From: Rhodopirellula halodulae
GTDB lineage: Bacteria; Planctomycetota; Planctomycetia; Pirellulales; Pirellulaceae
Assembly (NCBI RefSeq): GCF_020966775.1
Contig: NZ_JAJKFV010000002.1
Location: forward strand, 620,001-684,000
DNA length: 64,000 nt
Direction of reading: 5' to 3'
This document shows positions 36,132 to 44,721 of this stretch, in pieces. Both the position numbers and the translations under genes were made by a program. Numbering within the stretch: position 1 is the stretch's first letter; each line of letters opens with the position of its first letter. The notes below the pieces were generated by a model. That model did no database searches, was not told where the DNA came from, and worked only from the letters and a program-made list of their open reading frames with translations.

Positions 36132-36947
36132 ATGAACCACATCCTGAAAATCGAAAACCTGCACGTTTCCGTCGGCGACAAACCGATTCTGCGTGGGGTC
36201 AACCTGACCATCAATCACGGTGAAACGCACGCTTTGATGGGACCCAACGGCAGCGGCAAAAGCACGCTGGGTTTGGCGATCATGGGACACCCCGGTTACG
36301 AAGTGACCGAAGGCAGCATCACATTGGACGGCGAAGACGTCTTGGCAATGGAACCGGATGAGCGTGCTCGCGTGGGCATCTTCATGGCGTTCCAGCGCCC
36401 GATGGCAATCCCCGGTGTGAAGATGGCGGACTTCCTGCGTCACGCCACCACCAACGTTCGCAACCCGGAACGCAAGGAAGGCGAAGAGCTGATTCCGATG
36501 CGTGAGTTCCGCAAAGAGCTGAAAGAGAAAATGGCTCACCTGCGGATGGATGTCGAGTTCGCTCGTCGCTACGTCAACGATGGGTTCTCCGGCGGTGAAA
36601 TGAAACGTGCCGAGATCTTGCAACTCGCTATGTTGCAACCCAAGTTCGCTGTGCTGGACGAAACCGATTCGGGCTTGGACGCCGACGCGGTGCGTTTGGC
36701 CAGCGAATCGATCGCGGACATCGGACGTGAAAAGATGGGTCTGTTGATCATCACGCACCACGACAAGTTGTTGGTGCACAACCCGCCAGAATTCACACAC
36801 GTGATGCTCGGCGGACGCTTGGTCGAAACCGGTGGAAAAGAACTGGCCGTGGAATTGCACGAGCACGGTTACGACCGAATTCGCAAGGCTTACCCAGAAG
36901 CCGAAGCGGTCAACCAAGAAATGTTGGCCGAAGAAACCGCGGTCTGA
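36132..36947 (+). CDS. sufC: Fe-S assembly ATPase SufC
   Basis: A protein of 271 residues from ATG 36132, with GAAGG eleven bases upstream. ABC ATPase motifs: Walker A GPNGSGKSTLG, signature FSGGEMKRAEILQ, Walker B FAVLDETDSGLD and the switch His in ITHHDKLL. SufC drives the SufBCD scaffold that builds Fe-S clusters. The gap to sufR is 85 bases and to sufB 58 bases, consistent with one operon. Confidence 0.97.
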   Translation: MNHILKIENLHVSVGDKPILRGVNLTINHGETHALMGPNGSGKSTLGLAIMGHPGYEVTEGSITLDGEDVLAMEPDERARVGIFMAFQRPMAIPGVKMADFLRHATTNVRNPERKEGEELIPMREFRKELKEKMAHLRMDVEFARRYVNDGFSGGEMKRAEILQLAMLQPKFAVLDETDSGLDADAVRLASESIADIGREKMGLLIITHHDKLLVHNPPEFTHVMLGGRLVETGGKELAVELHEHGYDRIRKAYPEAEAVNQEMLAEETAV

Positions 36948-37005
36948 TTGCCCGCGACGATTCCGAACGAAACCGACTCAACACCAAGTTCACTGAGCTT
37001 TACCT

Positions 37006-38412
37006 ATGGCGACCGACGTCACTGAAAACGACCAAATCGGCGAAATCAATAAATACAACTTCCGCACCGAAACCACCGGTGTCTTCAAAGCCCAAAAGGG
37101 TTTGAGCGCGGATGTTGTGAACCAGATTTCTGACATCAAAAACGAACCCGATTGGATGCGAGAGTTTCGATTGAAATCTCTCGAGGAATTCGAATCACGC
37201 CCCATGCCCAAATGGGGTGGGGCATTGGATTTGGATTTCCAAGACATCTACTACTATTTGAAACCAACGGGGCAGTCCGAGAAGTCTTGGGACGATGTTC
37301 CCCAGGAAATCAAAGACACGTTCGACAAGTTGGGCATCCCCGAAGCCGAGAAGAAGTTCTTGGCGGGCGTGAAGGCTCAATTCGAAAGCGAAGTGGTCTA
37401 CGGTTCGTTGCAAGAAGACCTCGCGAAACAGGGCGTGTTGTTCACGGACACCGACACCGCGGTTCGCGAGCATCCCGAATTGCTGCGTGAGTACTTCGGC
37501 ACGATCATTCCACCCAACGACAACAAGTTCGCTGCACTGAACAGTGCGGTGTGGTCGGGCGGATCGTTCATATATGTGCCACCCGGTGTGCACATTGACT
37601 TCCCGTTGCAAGCTTATTTCCGCATCAACGCGGAAAGCATGGGCCAGTTCGAACGAACGTTGATCATCGTGGATGAAGGTGCCAGCATTCACTACGTCGA
37701 GGGCTGCACGGCTCCGATGTATTCGACGGAATCACTTCACAGTGCCGTTGTGGAAGTGGTTGTTAAGAAGAACGCTCGTTGCCGTTACACGACGATCCAA
37801 AACTGGGCCAACAACATTTACAACCTCGTGACCAAACGCGCTTACGCGTACCAGGACGCGACGATGGAATGGGTCGATGGCAACCTCGGCAGCAAACTGA
37901 CCATGAAGTACCCCGCCGTCCACATGATGGAACCCGGTGCTCGTGGTGAAATCTTGTCGATCGCGTTTTCATCCGCCGGTCAGCACCAAGACGCGGGAGC
38001 CAAACTGGTGCACGCCGCGCCGAACACGACCGGACAGATCATCAGCAAGTCGATCAGCAAGAACGGCGGTCGCAGCAGTTACCGCGGTTTGGTTCGTGTT
38101 GAACCGGGGGCTCACAACAGCAAGAACAACGTTGTTTGTGACGCGTTGATCTTGGATCCCGAAAGCCGCAGCGACACGTATCCCTACATCGAAATCGCGG
38201 AGCAAGATGTCCAAATTGGACACGAAGCCAGTGTTTCGCGAATTGGGGAAGAGCAAATGTTCTACTTGCTCAGCCGCGGCCTGACTGAATCCGAGGCCAG
38301 CACGATGATCGTCAACGGTTTCATCGAGCCGCTCGTCAAAGAACTGCCCATGGAATACGCGGTCGAAATGAACCGCTTGATCCAATTGCAAATGGAAGGC
38401 AGCGTCGGTTAG
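37006..38412 (+). CDS. sufB: Fe-S cluster assembly scaffold SufB
   Basis: A protein of 468 residues, normal length. SufB landmarks: FVYVP-type [28 protein letters not shown] with a cysteine, [20 protein letters not shown] and, near the C-terminus, [18 protein letters not shown]. With SufC and SufD it forms the scaffold on which Fe-S clusters are put together. No sufS or sufU/sufE desulfurase gene is adjacent; these must lie elsewhere. Confidence 0.97.
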   Translation: MATDVTENDQIGEINKYNFRTETTGVFKAQKGLSADVVNQISDIKNEPDWMREFRLKSLEEFESRPMPKWGGALDLDFQDIYYYLKPTGQSEKSWDDVPQEIKDTFDKLGIPEAEKKFLAGVKAQFESEVVYGSLQEDLAKQGVLFTDTDTAVREHPELLREYFGTIIPPNDNKFAALNSAVWSGGSFIYVPPGVHIDFPLQAYFRINAESMGQFERTLIIVDEGASIHYVEGCTAPMYSTESLHSAVVEVVVKKNARCRYTTIQNWANNIYNLVTKRAYAYQDATMEWVDGNLGSKLTMKYPAVHMMEPGARGEILSIAFSSAGQHQDAGAKLVHAAPNTTGQIISKSISKNGGRSSYRGLVRVEPGAHNSKNNVVCDALILDPESRSDTYPYIEIAEQDVQIGHEASVSRIGEEQMFYLLSRGLTESEASTMIVNGFIEPLVKELPMEYAVEMNRLIQLQMEGSVG

Positions 38413-38482
38413 TCCACAGCCGATCCTGCAATCGCCCGTTGCTCGCGACGCCACTTAGTCGCTCTTGAAATCGGTGCATTGA

Positions 38483-38542
38483 TAGCGGAAGGGCGCGAGC
38501 CCTCCGGCGACGCACCGGGCGGCTCACGCCGCTTCGCTAAGA
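38483..38542. repeat. Inverted pair of GNRA-hairpin repeats between sufB and sufD
   Basis: Copy 1 (38483-38507, plus) carries stem AGGGC/GCCCT with loop GCGA; copy 2 (38513-38542, minus) carries, when read on its own strand, stem GCGGC/GCCGC with loop GTGA. Their outer parts (TAGCGGAAG and CTTCGCTA) can also pair with each other, giving a larger cruciform in the sufB-sufD mRNA. Further members of the family lie at 39947-39976 and 43306-43335. Confidence 0.75.
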
Positions 38543-38619
38543 CGACCTATCGAGAGCGTTTTCGCCGAGCAACGTTCCATTTCCCATCCACCGCTGAACA
38601 ACCTTTTCACGTTTTCTCC

Positions 38620-39930
38620 ATGACCACCACTTCAACCCTCACTTTCGATGCCGCCGGTTTCGAAGCCTTTCTCGCTTCGCGGAAAGACGAACCGCAATGG
38701 TTGACCGACCTGCGACGCGAATCGTTCTCGCACGCCGATGCGATGGATTGGCCCGCACGTCGTAGCGAAGAATGGATTCGCACCGACATTCGCGCCTTCC
38801 AAATCAGTAAGTTCGCACCACCTGTCGAAGCTCCCGCTGGGGAAATCCCTTCCGTGCACCAGCTGCGTGACGGTGTGGAGCCCGGCGGCGTTTTAGAAAC
38901 TTTTGACAGCCAAGTCGTCGCAGAATCGCTCGACGAGGACTTGGCCGCGAAAGGTGTCATCTTCGGCAGCCTCGAACGACTTTGTCGCGAGCAACCCGAA
39001 AAGGTTCGCCCGTATCTCTACACCGTGGTGGACCCTGACCACGACAAGTTTGCAGCCCTGCACGCAGCGTTCTGGTCCGGTGGTCAGTTCCTGTATGTGC
39101 CACGTGGCGTGGTGATCGAAAAACCGATTTACCTTGGTTCCACGCTCAGCAATGGTGGCACCGACACGACGCACACGTTGATCGTTTTGGAAGATGGTGC
39201 CGAAGCAACTGTTTTGCACGAATCCAACAGCGTTGATTCGGAAGCATCCGGTTTGCACATGGGTGCCGTGGAGTTGATTCAAAAACCAGGATCTCACCTG
39301 CGATACGTCAACGTCCAGGAATGGGGCCACAAGACCTATCACTTCGCCCACCAGCAAGCCAACATCGATCGCGACTCACAATTGCAGTGGACGATCGCCG
39401 CGATGGGTTCGGGTTTGTCGAAGGTCAACCAATCCGTTGACATGGTCGGCGAAGGTGCTGATTGCCAGGTTAACGGGGTGATGTTCACCGAGGGTCGCCA
39501 GCACTTGGCTTACCACACCCAGCAATACCACCGGGCACCCAACTGCCACAGCGACTTCTTGTACAAGTCAGCTCAGCAGGACAAGAGTCGCACGGTGTGG
39601 CGTGGGATGATCAAGGTCGACAAGATCGCTCAAAAGACCGACGGTTATCAACGCAACGATAACTTGGTCCTGTCCAATCACTCACGAGCGGACTCGATTC
39701 CCGGATTGGAAATTGAGGCCGATGACGTGCGTTGCACCCACGGCAGCACGACGGCGAAGGTCGACGAAGAACAAATCTTCTACGCTCGTTGCCGCGGCTT
39801 CACTCAAAAGGAAGCCACTCGAATGATTGTCAGCGGGTTCTTCCAGCAGATCTTCGATCGAATCACGATCGAAAGCGTTCGCGACGCATTGGCCGCTGCC
39901 ATCGCACGCCAAGTTCGCGAATACGAGTGA
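38620..39930 (+). CDS. sufD: Fe-S cluster assembly protein SufD
   Basis: A protein of 436 residues from ATG 38620; the frame is open upstream but that part runs through the repeat pair. It shares the SufBD core: QFLYVPRGVVIEKPIYL, LHMGAVELIQKPGS, FTEGRQHLAYHTQQYH, SRTVWRGMIKV, and GFTQKEATRMIVSGFF near the end. The 207-base gap to sufB holds the hairpin repeats, which might tune relative SufB/SufD synthesis. It ends the visible suf run. Confidence 0.95.
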   Translation: MTTTSTLTFDAAGFEAFLASRKDEPQWLTDLRRESFSHADAMDWPARRSEEWIRTDIRAFQISKFAPPVEAPAGEIPSVHQLRDGVEPGGVLETFDSQVVAESLDEDLAAKGVIFGSLERLCREQPEKVRPYLYTVVDPDHDKFAALHAAFWSGGQFLYVPRGVVIEKPIYLGSTLSNGGTDTTHTLIVLEDGAEATVLHESNSVDSEASGLHMGAVELIQKPGSHLRYVNVQEWGHKTYHFAHQQANIDRDSQLQWTIAAMGSGLSKVNQSVDMVGEGADCQVNGVMFTEGRQHLAYHTQQYHRAPNCHSDFLYKSAQQDKSRTVWRGMIKVDKIAQKTDGYQRNDNLVLSNHSRADSIPGLEIEADDVRCTHGSTTAKVDEEQIFYARCRGFTQKEATRMIVSGFFQQIFDRITIESVRDALAAAIARQVREYE

Positions 39931-39946
39931 TCTCGAATTCCATTTG

Positions 39947-39976
39947 TCTTAGCGGAGTGGCGTGAGCCGCCCGATG
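39947..39976 (+). repeat. GNRA-hairpin repeat after sufD
   Basis: TCTTAGCGGAGTGGCGTGAG starts the element; stem GTGGC/GCCGC (one G-T pair) closes a GTGA loop. Same orientation and flanking sequence as the copies at 38483 and 43306. It begins 17 bases after the sufD stop. Confidence 0.75.
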
Positions 39977-40014
39977 AACCCAGAAGTCTCTCAGCCGCAT
40001 TCCTGTATCCTGTA

Positions 40015-40036
40015 GCACGGTGGTCCCCCACCGTGC
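40015..40036 (+). terminator. Perfect 9-bp hairpin downstream of sufD
   Basis: GCACGGTGG and CCACCGTGC pair perfectly around a four-base loop, 85 bases after the sufD stop and before the next gene. No T run follows, so termination is a positional inference. Confidence 0.45.
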
Positions 40037-40131
40037 CTTCTCCCAGAGCGTGAGTCCAACCCGGAACGGTCAAGCGGCAGGTGAATGAATCCTGACTTAC
40101 AATGGTCGGAATCATCTGCCTCGAGGACCAC

Positions 40132-41034
40132 ATGACCCCATCCCAACGTATCGCTCGATTGCAGTGGTTGTGCTGGGGCGTGATCGCGATCGGAACGGTC
40201 GTCCAATCATACAATCACGGCACCGGGCCTGAGTTGGTCGCGTTGCTGTTGATGTCGGCGGGCTTGGCTTGGTTTGTGACTTGGTCGGCGATCCAGTGCG
40301 TCCTTTGTCCCGGGCAAGTCTGGCGGAATGTCGTGCGGACCTTGGGCATGGCGTTTGGGTGCGTCATGGTTTTGGTTCTCGCGCACAAGCTGTTCGAGTG
40401 GCTTGGAGATGGAACCTATCCGTTGGACGCGTGGGAAAACGATTATGCGGTCGTCTCAGGCACTCTGTTTGCGGTTTCCATTTCCCTCATCGCCACCATG
40501 TGCTGGGTCGGCATCGCGAAATTCTTCCGCTTGCGGCTGCGTGTTTGTGTGTCTCACGAACCAATCACCCCAGCAAAAGTTTCCGTCGCGGATCTCATGC
40601 TGTTGACCGCGGCCGTGGCAATTCACATTGCGGTCGCGCGGTGGCAGCAACAGGTGATATTCGTAAGAACCGTCGGACTCTTTGGGCCGGGGTTTGCCTT
40701 TCTAATCATTTTGATGGGTGGGCTCGGCTCCGCGTTTCTTGGTTGGTTCATGGTGCTGATTCCAACGTGGATGTCGCTGGCTCGCCACTGGAGCCTGCGA
40801 CGTCGAAATGTGATGTGGGGGAGCTTCTGGATCTGTTGGATGTTGCTTGCAACGGTAGCAATCGTCGGCAATTGGTCCGAACCGAATTTCTTCTTCAGTT
40901 TCTCACTTTTGATGGGATGGATCGTCGTCAATATCCAGATAGTACGACGGTTAATCCACCATCATCCAAATTTCATCGGGATTGCGTGGTATCGCTTGCC
41001 GAAGGCAGGGGGCCAAAAAACATCGTCTCGATGA
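40132..41034 (+). CDS. Polytopic membrane protein of unknown function
   Basis: A protein of 300 residues with about seven hydrophobic segments, among them LCWGVIAIGTVVQSY, ALLLMSAGLAWFVTW, GMAFGCVMVLVLAH and FLIILMGGLGSAFLGWF. No family was recognised. ATG 40132 is preferred to 40102 because GAGGA stands a few bases before it. It is 87 bases upstream of the small-protein/nucleotidyltransferase cassette; shared transcription is possible. Confidence 0.7.
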   Translation: MTPSQRIARLQWLCWGVIAIGTVVQSYNHGTGPELVALLLMSAGLAWFVTWSAIQCVLCPGQVWRNVVRTLGMAFGCVMVLVLAHKLFEWLGDGTYPLDAWENDYAVVSGTLFAVSISLIATMCWVGIAKFFRLRLRVCVSHEPITPAKVSVADLMLLTAAVAIHIAVARWQQQVIFVRTVGLFGPGFAFLIILMGGLGSAFLGWFMVLIPTWMSLARHWSLRRRNVMWGSFWICWMLLATVAIVGNWSEPNFFFSFSLLMGWIVVNIQIVRRLIHHHPNFIGIAWYRLPKAGGQKTSSR

Positions 41035-41120
41035 CTGTGCCTCTATCACGCAATTCGTTCTGCCTCTCGCCCAAACCCTGGCTCGTTGCAGAGCTGGTTT
41101 GGAATTGGGACAATGGAAGC

Positions 41121-41396
41121 ATGGATCAACAATCACTTCAGCGAGCCATTCGCCAGGACAAAGTCGAGCGAGCGAGGCAGATGTCTTTGGACGATCGTCT
41201 CGCTGCCGGTGCACGGTTATACGCCGAGCAACTTGCTCGGACCCGTGACTTACTACATGGCATGCATCCTGAATGGAGTATGGAAGACGTCGACGCGGAA
41301 ATGAAGCGACGTCGTCGCGTCTTGAGTGACCGGGATTCGAAACGCTTCTTTCGCCAAGATCCTTCCCGAGACTCCGCTGTGGCGGATGCGACATGA
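41121..41396 (+). CDS. Small helical protein preceding a nucleotidyltransferase-like gene
   Basis: A protein of 91 residues from ATG 41121 with GGAAG just upstream. It is highly charged and probably helical (QRAIRQDKVERARQMSLDDR, then AEQLARTRDLL and DVDAEMKRRRRVLSDRDS). No family is recognised. Its stop overlaps the start of the next gene in an ATGA, so the two form a two-gene cassette. The arrangement resembles toxin-antitoxin or MNT-type modules, but no functional evidence exists in the sequence. Confidence 0.65.
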   Translation: MDQQSLQRAIRQDKVERARQMSLDDRLAAGARLYAEQLARTRDLLHGMHPEWSMEDVDAEMKRRRRVLSDRDSKRFFRQDPSRDSAVADAT

Positions 41397-41947
41397 TAGG
41401 GTCAGACGGTAACGAAGCTGTCGCGAAGGTCGTCGCTGCGTTGAGTCAGTCCAATATCTCGTACATGCTTGTGGGATCATATTCGAGCAACGTGTACGGC
41501 GTCCCGCGTGCAACTGGCGATGCTGATTTTGTGGTCGAAATGCTTCAAGATTCAATCGCTGCGGTCGTAGAAAAACTTGGCGACGATTTTAAAGTTCAGT
41601 CGCAGGTCGAATTCGAATTGCTGACGGGGACGACTCGACGAGTCCTACAGTTTTTACCTTTTGATTTCGCGATTGAGTTGTTCGAACTGAGCGATGATCC
41701 GTTCGATCAGTCCCGATTCGAACGAAGAGTATCAGTTCAATCCAATTTGCTCGGTGGAACGGTTTGGCTTCCCAGGCCCGAGGATGTTGTGATCCAAAAA
41801 CTTCGCTGGGGGCGTGCCCAAGACTTGTCTGATGTCTCCGACGTCATTGCGGTTCAGGGTGATTCGCTCGATTGGAGCTACATTCAAAACTGGACGGATC
41901 AACATGGTTCGTCGGAAGTGTTGCAACGCATACGGGATGAGTTGTAG
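41393..41947 (+). CDS. Nucleotidyltransferase-fold protein (AbiEii/DUF6036-like)
   Basis: A protein of 184 residues. The N-terminal region has the polymerase-beta-fold signature: LVGSYSSNVYGVPRATGDAD with Gly-Ser followed by an Asp-x-Asp type pattern (DADFVV). Later, PRPEDVVIQKLRWGRAQDLSDV is a pattern seen in minimal nucleotidyltransferases of this group, which include the toxins of AbiE-like systems and enzymes of unknown target. It is translationally coupled to the 91-residue protein. Function beyond the fold is inferred. Confidence 0.75.
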   Translation: MIGSDGNEAVAKVVAALSQSNISYMLVGSYSSNVYGVPRATGDADFVVEMLQDSIAAVVEKLGDDFKVQSQVEFELLTGTTRRVLQFLPFDFAIELFELSDDPFDQSRFERRVSVQSNLLGGTVWLPRPEDVVIQKLRWGRAQDLSDVSDVIAVQGDSLDWSYIQNWTDQHGSSEVLQRIRDEL

Positions 41948-42193
41948 CTTGAGTCGGGCACGTTGTTTGACAGCAATCGGAGTTCGCATATGGCGAGGGA
42001 GAACCGAGCAGTCAACTGCGGTGTCAGCGAAAGTGCTTGCAACGAAATCGTCAATCGACCGGTTCGCCAGTGGTGTCCGCTCTGGTCAAATCGCCCGCGA
42101 ATAGACTCTGTGAGTACTTGATCAAGGCAAGCCAAAACGGATACCTGAAAGGTTCTCTCGATTTGAATTCAAAACACACCCTCCTGGAAATAG

Positions 42194-43192
42194 ATGGACG
42201 CTTTCATGACTTCGACACCACTGCGTTTTCGGCCGCTGCTCAAACAGACGATTTGGGGCGGACGCCGGTTGGGCGAAATGCTGAAGAAGCCGATTGGCGA
42301 AGCGAATGACTATGCCGAGAGTTGGGAGATCGTTGACCATGGCGAAGACCAAAGCGTCGTCACCGATGGCGAACTGGCGGGAAAGTCGCTTGGTGATTTG
42401 TTTGCTCATCAACGTTCATGGTTGATGGGAAACGCATGGGTCGAAGCCAGTCCGGATGCGAAAACCTTTCCGCTGCTGCTGAAGTTCTTGGACTGCAATC
42501 GAGTGTTGTCGGTCCAAGTGCATCCCGATGATGCTTACGGGGCAACGATGCAGCCGCCTGACTTGGGGAAGACCGAGGCGTGGGTGATTCTGCATAGCGA
42601 GCCCAACAGCGTGATCTATTCGGGATTGAAGGCAGGCGTCGATCGCGAATCGTTGCGAGAGATGATGGTGGCGGGCGAAACCGACCGCGCGCTGCATTCC
42701 TATCATCCTGAAGTTGGCGATTGTGTCTTCATTCCAGCGGGCACGGTGCACGCCTTGGGTGGCGGGCTGGTGGTCGCGGAAATTCAACAATCCAGCAACA
42801 CAACATTTCGGTTGTTCGATTGGAACCGCTTGGACGCGTCCGGAAATTCGCGGCCGTTGCACGTCGAGCAATCTTTGGATGTCTCGGACTACGACCGTGG
42901 TCCGGTCGATCCCATTCGCAAACCGTTGGCGAGTGGCACGGATGAATTGGTGAGTTGCGACAAATTCGTTCTTCGCCGAGTGCACCAAAGCTCGCCAACC
43001 ATTGCCGGTGATGATCAATGTCATCTGGTCACGGTGATCGACGGTTCGGCAACGCTTGTCTCGCGTGATGAAGTCACGCAGCTCTCAACTGGCGAAAGCG
43101 TTTTGATTCCCGCCGCGTCAGGCGAGATGCAGCTGAAATCGAAGGAAGCAACTTGTTTGTGGATGACTCCGCCATCCGGTTCGACAACCTAG
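42194..43192 (+). CDS. manA: Mannose-6-phosphate isomerase, type I
   Basis: A protein of 332 residues. Cupin metal ligands can be seen: Gln and His in VLSVQVHPDDAYG, Glu in GKTEAWVIL and His in AGTVHALGGG; the start TPLRFRPLLKQTIWGGRRL is typical. It interconverts fructose 6-phosphate and mannose 6-phosphate, leading to GDP-mannose. Starts at 42194 or 42206 are both possible. The 245 bases upstream hold no recognisable feature. Confidence 0.93.
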   Translation: MDAFMTSTPLRFRPLLKQTIWGGRRLGEMLKKPIGEANDYAESWEIVDHGEDQSVVTDGELAGKSLGDLFAHQRSWLMGNAWVEASPDAKTFPLLLKFLDCNRVLSVQVHPDDAYGATMQPPDLGKTEAWVILHSEPNSVIYSGLKAGVDRESLREMMVAGETDRALHSYHPEVGDCVFIPAGTVHALGGGLVVAEIQQSSNTTFRLFDWNRLDASGNSRPLHVEQSLDVSDYDRGPVDPIRKPLASGTDELVSCDKFVLRRVHQSSPTIAGDDQCHLVTVIDGSATLVSRDEVTQLSTGESVLIPAASGEMQLKSKEATCLWMTPPSGSTT

Positions 43193-43305
43193 CGAAACGC
43201 CTTGCAACGCCCACTGGTGCTATCTGGAACGAGTGCAGTTGGTATGTGTTTTCAGGGACCCTGAAGCTCGCGTTCTAACGCTACGCTGATGGGTATCGCT
43301 TAAAA

Positions 43306-43335
43306 ACTTAGCGGAACGGCGCAAGCCGTCTGGTG
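43306..43335 (+). repeat. GNRA-hairpin repeat after manA
   Basis: ACTTAGCGGAACGGCGCAAG begins the element; stem ACGGC/GCCGT closes a GCAA loop. Fourth member of the family found at 38483, 38513 and 39947. It lies between the convergent manA and oxidoreductase genes. Confidence 0.75.
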
Positions 43336-43354
43336 CCACGATCGAAACGTCTTG

Positions 43355-44542
43355 CTAATTGCTTTGATATCGATCAAGCGGATTGTCGCGATGTTTCAAT
43401 GGGAACGAAACCACCGTTGCGTTTTGGCGATGTGATTCCAATGCCGCACAAATCATCTCCACCGTCATTGCACCTTCAGCGGCACTGCACAATGGATCTC
43501 GGTCCTCAGCAATCGCATCGAGTAGGTCCCGTGCGGGATAACCATGATGCTCGACCATCTGAGTGAGATTGGCGATCGGTTCCGGCTTGCCCGGGCCTGC
43601 TGACGATATCGGGATCCATCCTCGTGGCTCGGTCGGTGTTTCAAACGGATTTCCCGGAAGCAAATACGCCAACGTGTTTTTGTCCACATGAATCGCGATG
43701 GTGCCGCGACTGCCGATCAAACGCAGTCCAAATCCCGCGTTCTGCGTTCCATCGTTGGCGATGGAATCGAAGGTCGCCGTGACGCCGCCACGCATTTGAT
43801 ATCGAGCATGCAATGCGTTTCCGGCCATCTTGCCCAATCCTTCGGCTCCTTCACGAACATCAGAGGCGGTGGCAAGTCGGTCGTTTTGCATCAGAGACGC
43901 GGAACATGATTCAGGTGGTCCTGCCAAGTAGTGCATCAAATTCAGAACGTGAGAGCCCAGCACCCAGAGGTCTTCCACTCCACCGCGATGGTCGCTCTTT
44001 CCACGCCCGCGAATTTCGAGGAGCCGACCGATGGATCCGTCGGCGATCATTTGACGGATCACTGGCAACGTGGGGTGATATCGATTGCGATGGGCGATCG
44101 CGATTTTGGCACCATGTTCCTTGGCCTCAGTGAGCAAAGAATCGGCTTCCGCAGGCGTGCGAACAAACGGTTTCTCGACATAGATGCCTCGTGCACCTGA
44201 CTGGATCGACGCCAAAACCATGTCGTGGTGCTGGTCCGCATGTCGCGGGCAAACCGCGACGATATCAGGACGAATTTCGTCCAGCATTTGCCGGTAGTCC
44301 GTGAAGCTTCGTTGAACCTTCAGCCGCTGCTGAGCCTTTTGAAGTCCTTCTTCATTGCCATCGGCAACCGCGACTAAATCAGTCTCGGGCAGGCGTTGCC
44401 AAACACTGTCGAGCCCGTGCCCAAAATTCCCGCGACCGGTGTGACCGATTGCGACGGCTTTCAGTTTGGGCTTTGATGATTGAGCGAGTGTCGGTGTGGA
44501 CACACATGCCGCTGCAGCGGCAAGGAAGTGACGACGTTGCAT
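43355..44542 (-). CDS. Gfo/Idh/MocA family oxidoreductase with Tat-like signal
   Basis: A protein of 395 residues from ATG 44542, beginning MQRRHFLAAAAACVSTPTLA, an export signal with paired arginines. The Rossmann part (KAVAIGHTGRGNFG) and the family motif IYVEKPFVRTPAEAD with Lys are present, followed by HRNRYHPTL and HVLNLMHYLAG. Such enzymes act on sugars or their derivatives with NAD(P); exported ones are numerous in planctomycetes. Substrate unknown. Confidence 0.88.
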   Translation of the reverse strand: MQRRHFLAAAAACVSTPTLAQSSKPKLKAVAIGHTGRGNFGHGLDSVWQRLPETDLVAVADGNEEGLQKAQQRLKVQRSFTDYRQMLDEIRPDIVAVCPRHADQHHDMVLASIQSGARGIYVEKPFVRTPAEADSLLTEAKEHGAKIAIAHRNRYHPTLPVIRQMIADGSIGRLLEIRGRGKSDHRGGVEDLWVLGSHVLNLMHYLAGPPESCSASLMQNDRLATASDVREGAEGLGKMAGNALHARYQMRGGVTATFDSIANDGTQNAGFGLRLIGSRGTIAIHVDKNTLAYLLPGNPFETPTEPRGWIPISSAGPGKPEPIANLTQMVEHHGYPARDLLDAIAEDRDPLCSAAEGAMTVEMICAALESHRQNATVVSFPLKHRDNPLDRYQSN

Positions 44543-44721
44543 GGAGCACGCAAATGGTGGGCGGGGATGGTCGGTGGGGACACCGATCATAACTCAAACG
44601 CCGCATCGGGACTTTGTTCGTTCCGCTTCGAAGCTGACCACGCCTAAGACGGGCACCCCTGCTCGTCTCTTCCGGTGACGTTCGCAACAAAAGCGGCTCA
44701 CCAAATCGTTGCACCTGCTGC

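Noticed and set aside
40269-41120. Upstream extension of the 91-residue gene to 375 codons
   Set aside because: The extension overlaps the membrane-protein gene in another frame and is not protein-like; ATG 41121 has a ribosome site.
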